Origin: CAYGXH01 sp964354485
GTDB taxonomy: Bacteria > Bacteroidota > Ignavibacteria > UBA10030 > SZUA-254
DNA length: 6,701 bases
Assembly (NCBI GenBank): GCA_964354485.1
Contig: CAYGZY010000171.1
Location: 1-6,701 of the forward strand
Direction of reading: 5' to 3'
In this document: positions 6,562 through 6,701 of the stretch, piece by piece
Layout of the letters: the number at the start of each line of letters is the position of its first letter
Position numbering within the stretch: the first letter of the stretch is position 1
Made by a program: the position numbers and the translations under genes
Notes under the pieces: generated by a model
Told to the model about the DNA's origin: nothing
The model's input: only the letters and a program-made list of their open reading frames with translations
The model's database searches: none

Positions 6562-6701
6562 CTACGCATTACCCACATCTTTCTTGAAGATGATATACGA
6601 TTGTGCGATATCATTGAGTCGTCTCCAACCTCGCCAGAGCACCTTCACACCGGGATTTCCATCACTCTTTCTTCCAAGAAATCCACCAAGCGAAGCAATC
6701 A
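6562..6701 (-). CDS. IS4/Tn5-type transposase, C-terminal fragment entering from the right edge
   Basis: Reading the minus strand from 6699, a frame of 45 codons runs to TAG at 6564-6562; the rest of the gene lies beyond the window. The peptide includes SLGGFLGRKSDGNPGVKVLW and RGWRRLNDIAQ, which I recognise as the conserved extreme C-terminus of Tn5-like (IS4-family) transposases (typically GGFLGRKGDGEPGVKTLWRG). These DDE enzymes cut and paste their own insertion sequence through terminal inverted repeats. Whether the full gene is intact cannot be judged. It converges on the GHL10 gene, with 119 nt between the two stop codons. The family assignment rests on 45 residues but the motif is distinctive. 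Confidence 0.82.
   Translation of the reverse strand, partial: IASLGGFLGRKSDGNPGVKVLWRGWRRLNDIAQSYIIFKKDVGNA

Noticed and set aside
6590..6614. ATGATAT...ATATCAT inverted repeat (7 bp, 11-nt spacer)
   Set aside because: It lies inside the transposase coding frame and reads as ordinary codons; probably chance.

Overview
The window looks like a chromosomal segment of a Bacteroidota/Chlorobiota-group (FCB) bacterium, most likely an Ignavibacteria/Chlorobi-type lineage rather than a classical Bacteroidia. This is inferred from three things. secD and secF are separate adjacent genes, whereas Bacteroidia usually carry a fused secDF. The secreted glycosidase-like protein ends in a segment resembling a type IX secretion (T9SS) C-terminal sorting domain. 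Shine-Dalgarno signals are weak or absent, and two genes use GTG or TTG starts. No rRNA, tRNA or CRISPR was seen.

Left two thirds (1-4475), all minus strand. Reading in the direction of transcription: secD (4475-2574, GTG start), secF (2548-1619), a single-domain STAS anti-sigma-factor antagonist (1609-1271), a rho-independent terminator (about 1244-1210), then purA (1193 to the left edge, last ~30 codons missing). secD, secF and the STAS gene are spaced 25 and 9 nt apart and probably form one operon from a good sigma70-like promoter at 4574-4546. purA starts only about 16 nt beyond the terminator T-run.

Middle (4476-4696). An AT-rich 221-nt divergent intergenic region holds one credible promoter for each direction and a perfect 7-bp inverted repeat between them.

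Right third (4697-6701). A plus-strand gene encodes a 581-aa exported protein: signal peptide, GHL10 (DUF187) glycosyl-hydrolase-like barrel, fibronectin-III-like domain and T9SS-like C-terminal domain. It converges on the C-terminal 45 codons of an IS4/Tn5-type transposase that enters from the right edge on the minus strand (stop at 6564-6562). The 119 nt between the two stops contains an imperfect palindrome with three alternative pairings and a 10-nt direct repeat 60 nt apart, probably mobile-element or dispersed-repeat sequence.

Functionally, SecDF assists Sec export, and the GHL10 protein is a likely Sec (then possibly T9SS) client, but that link is inference. I see no evidence for a new defence or mobile system. 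The unusual points are the STAS gene behind secDF, the atypical T9SS-like tail, and the repeat-rich junction with the insertion sequence.
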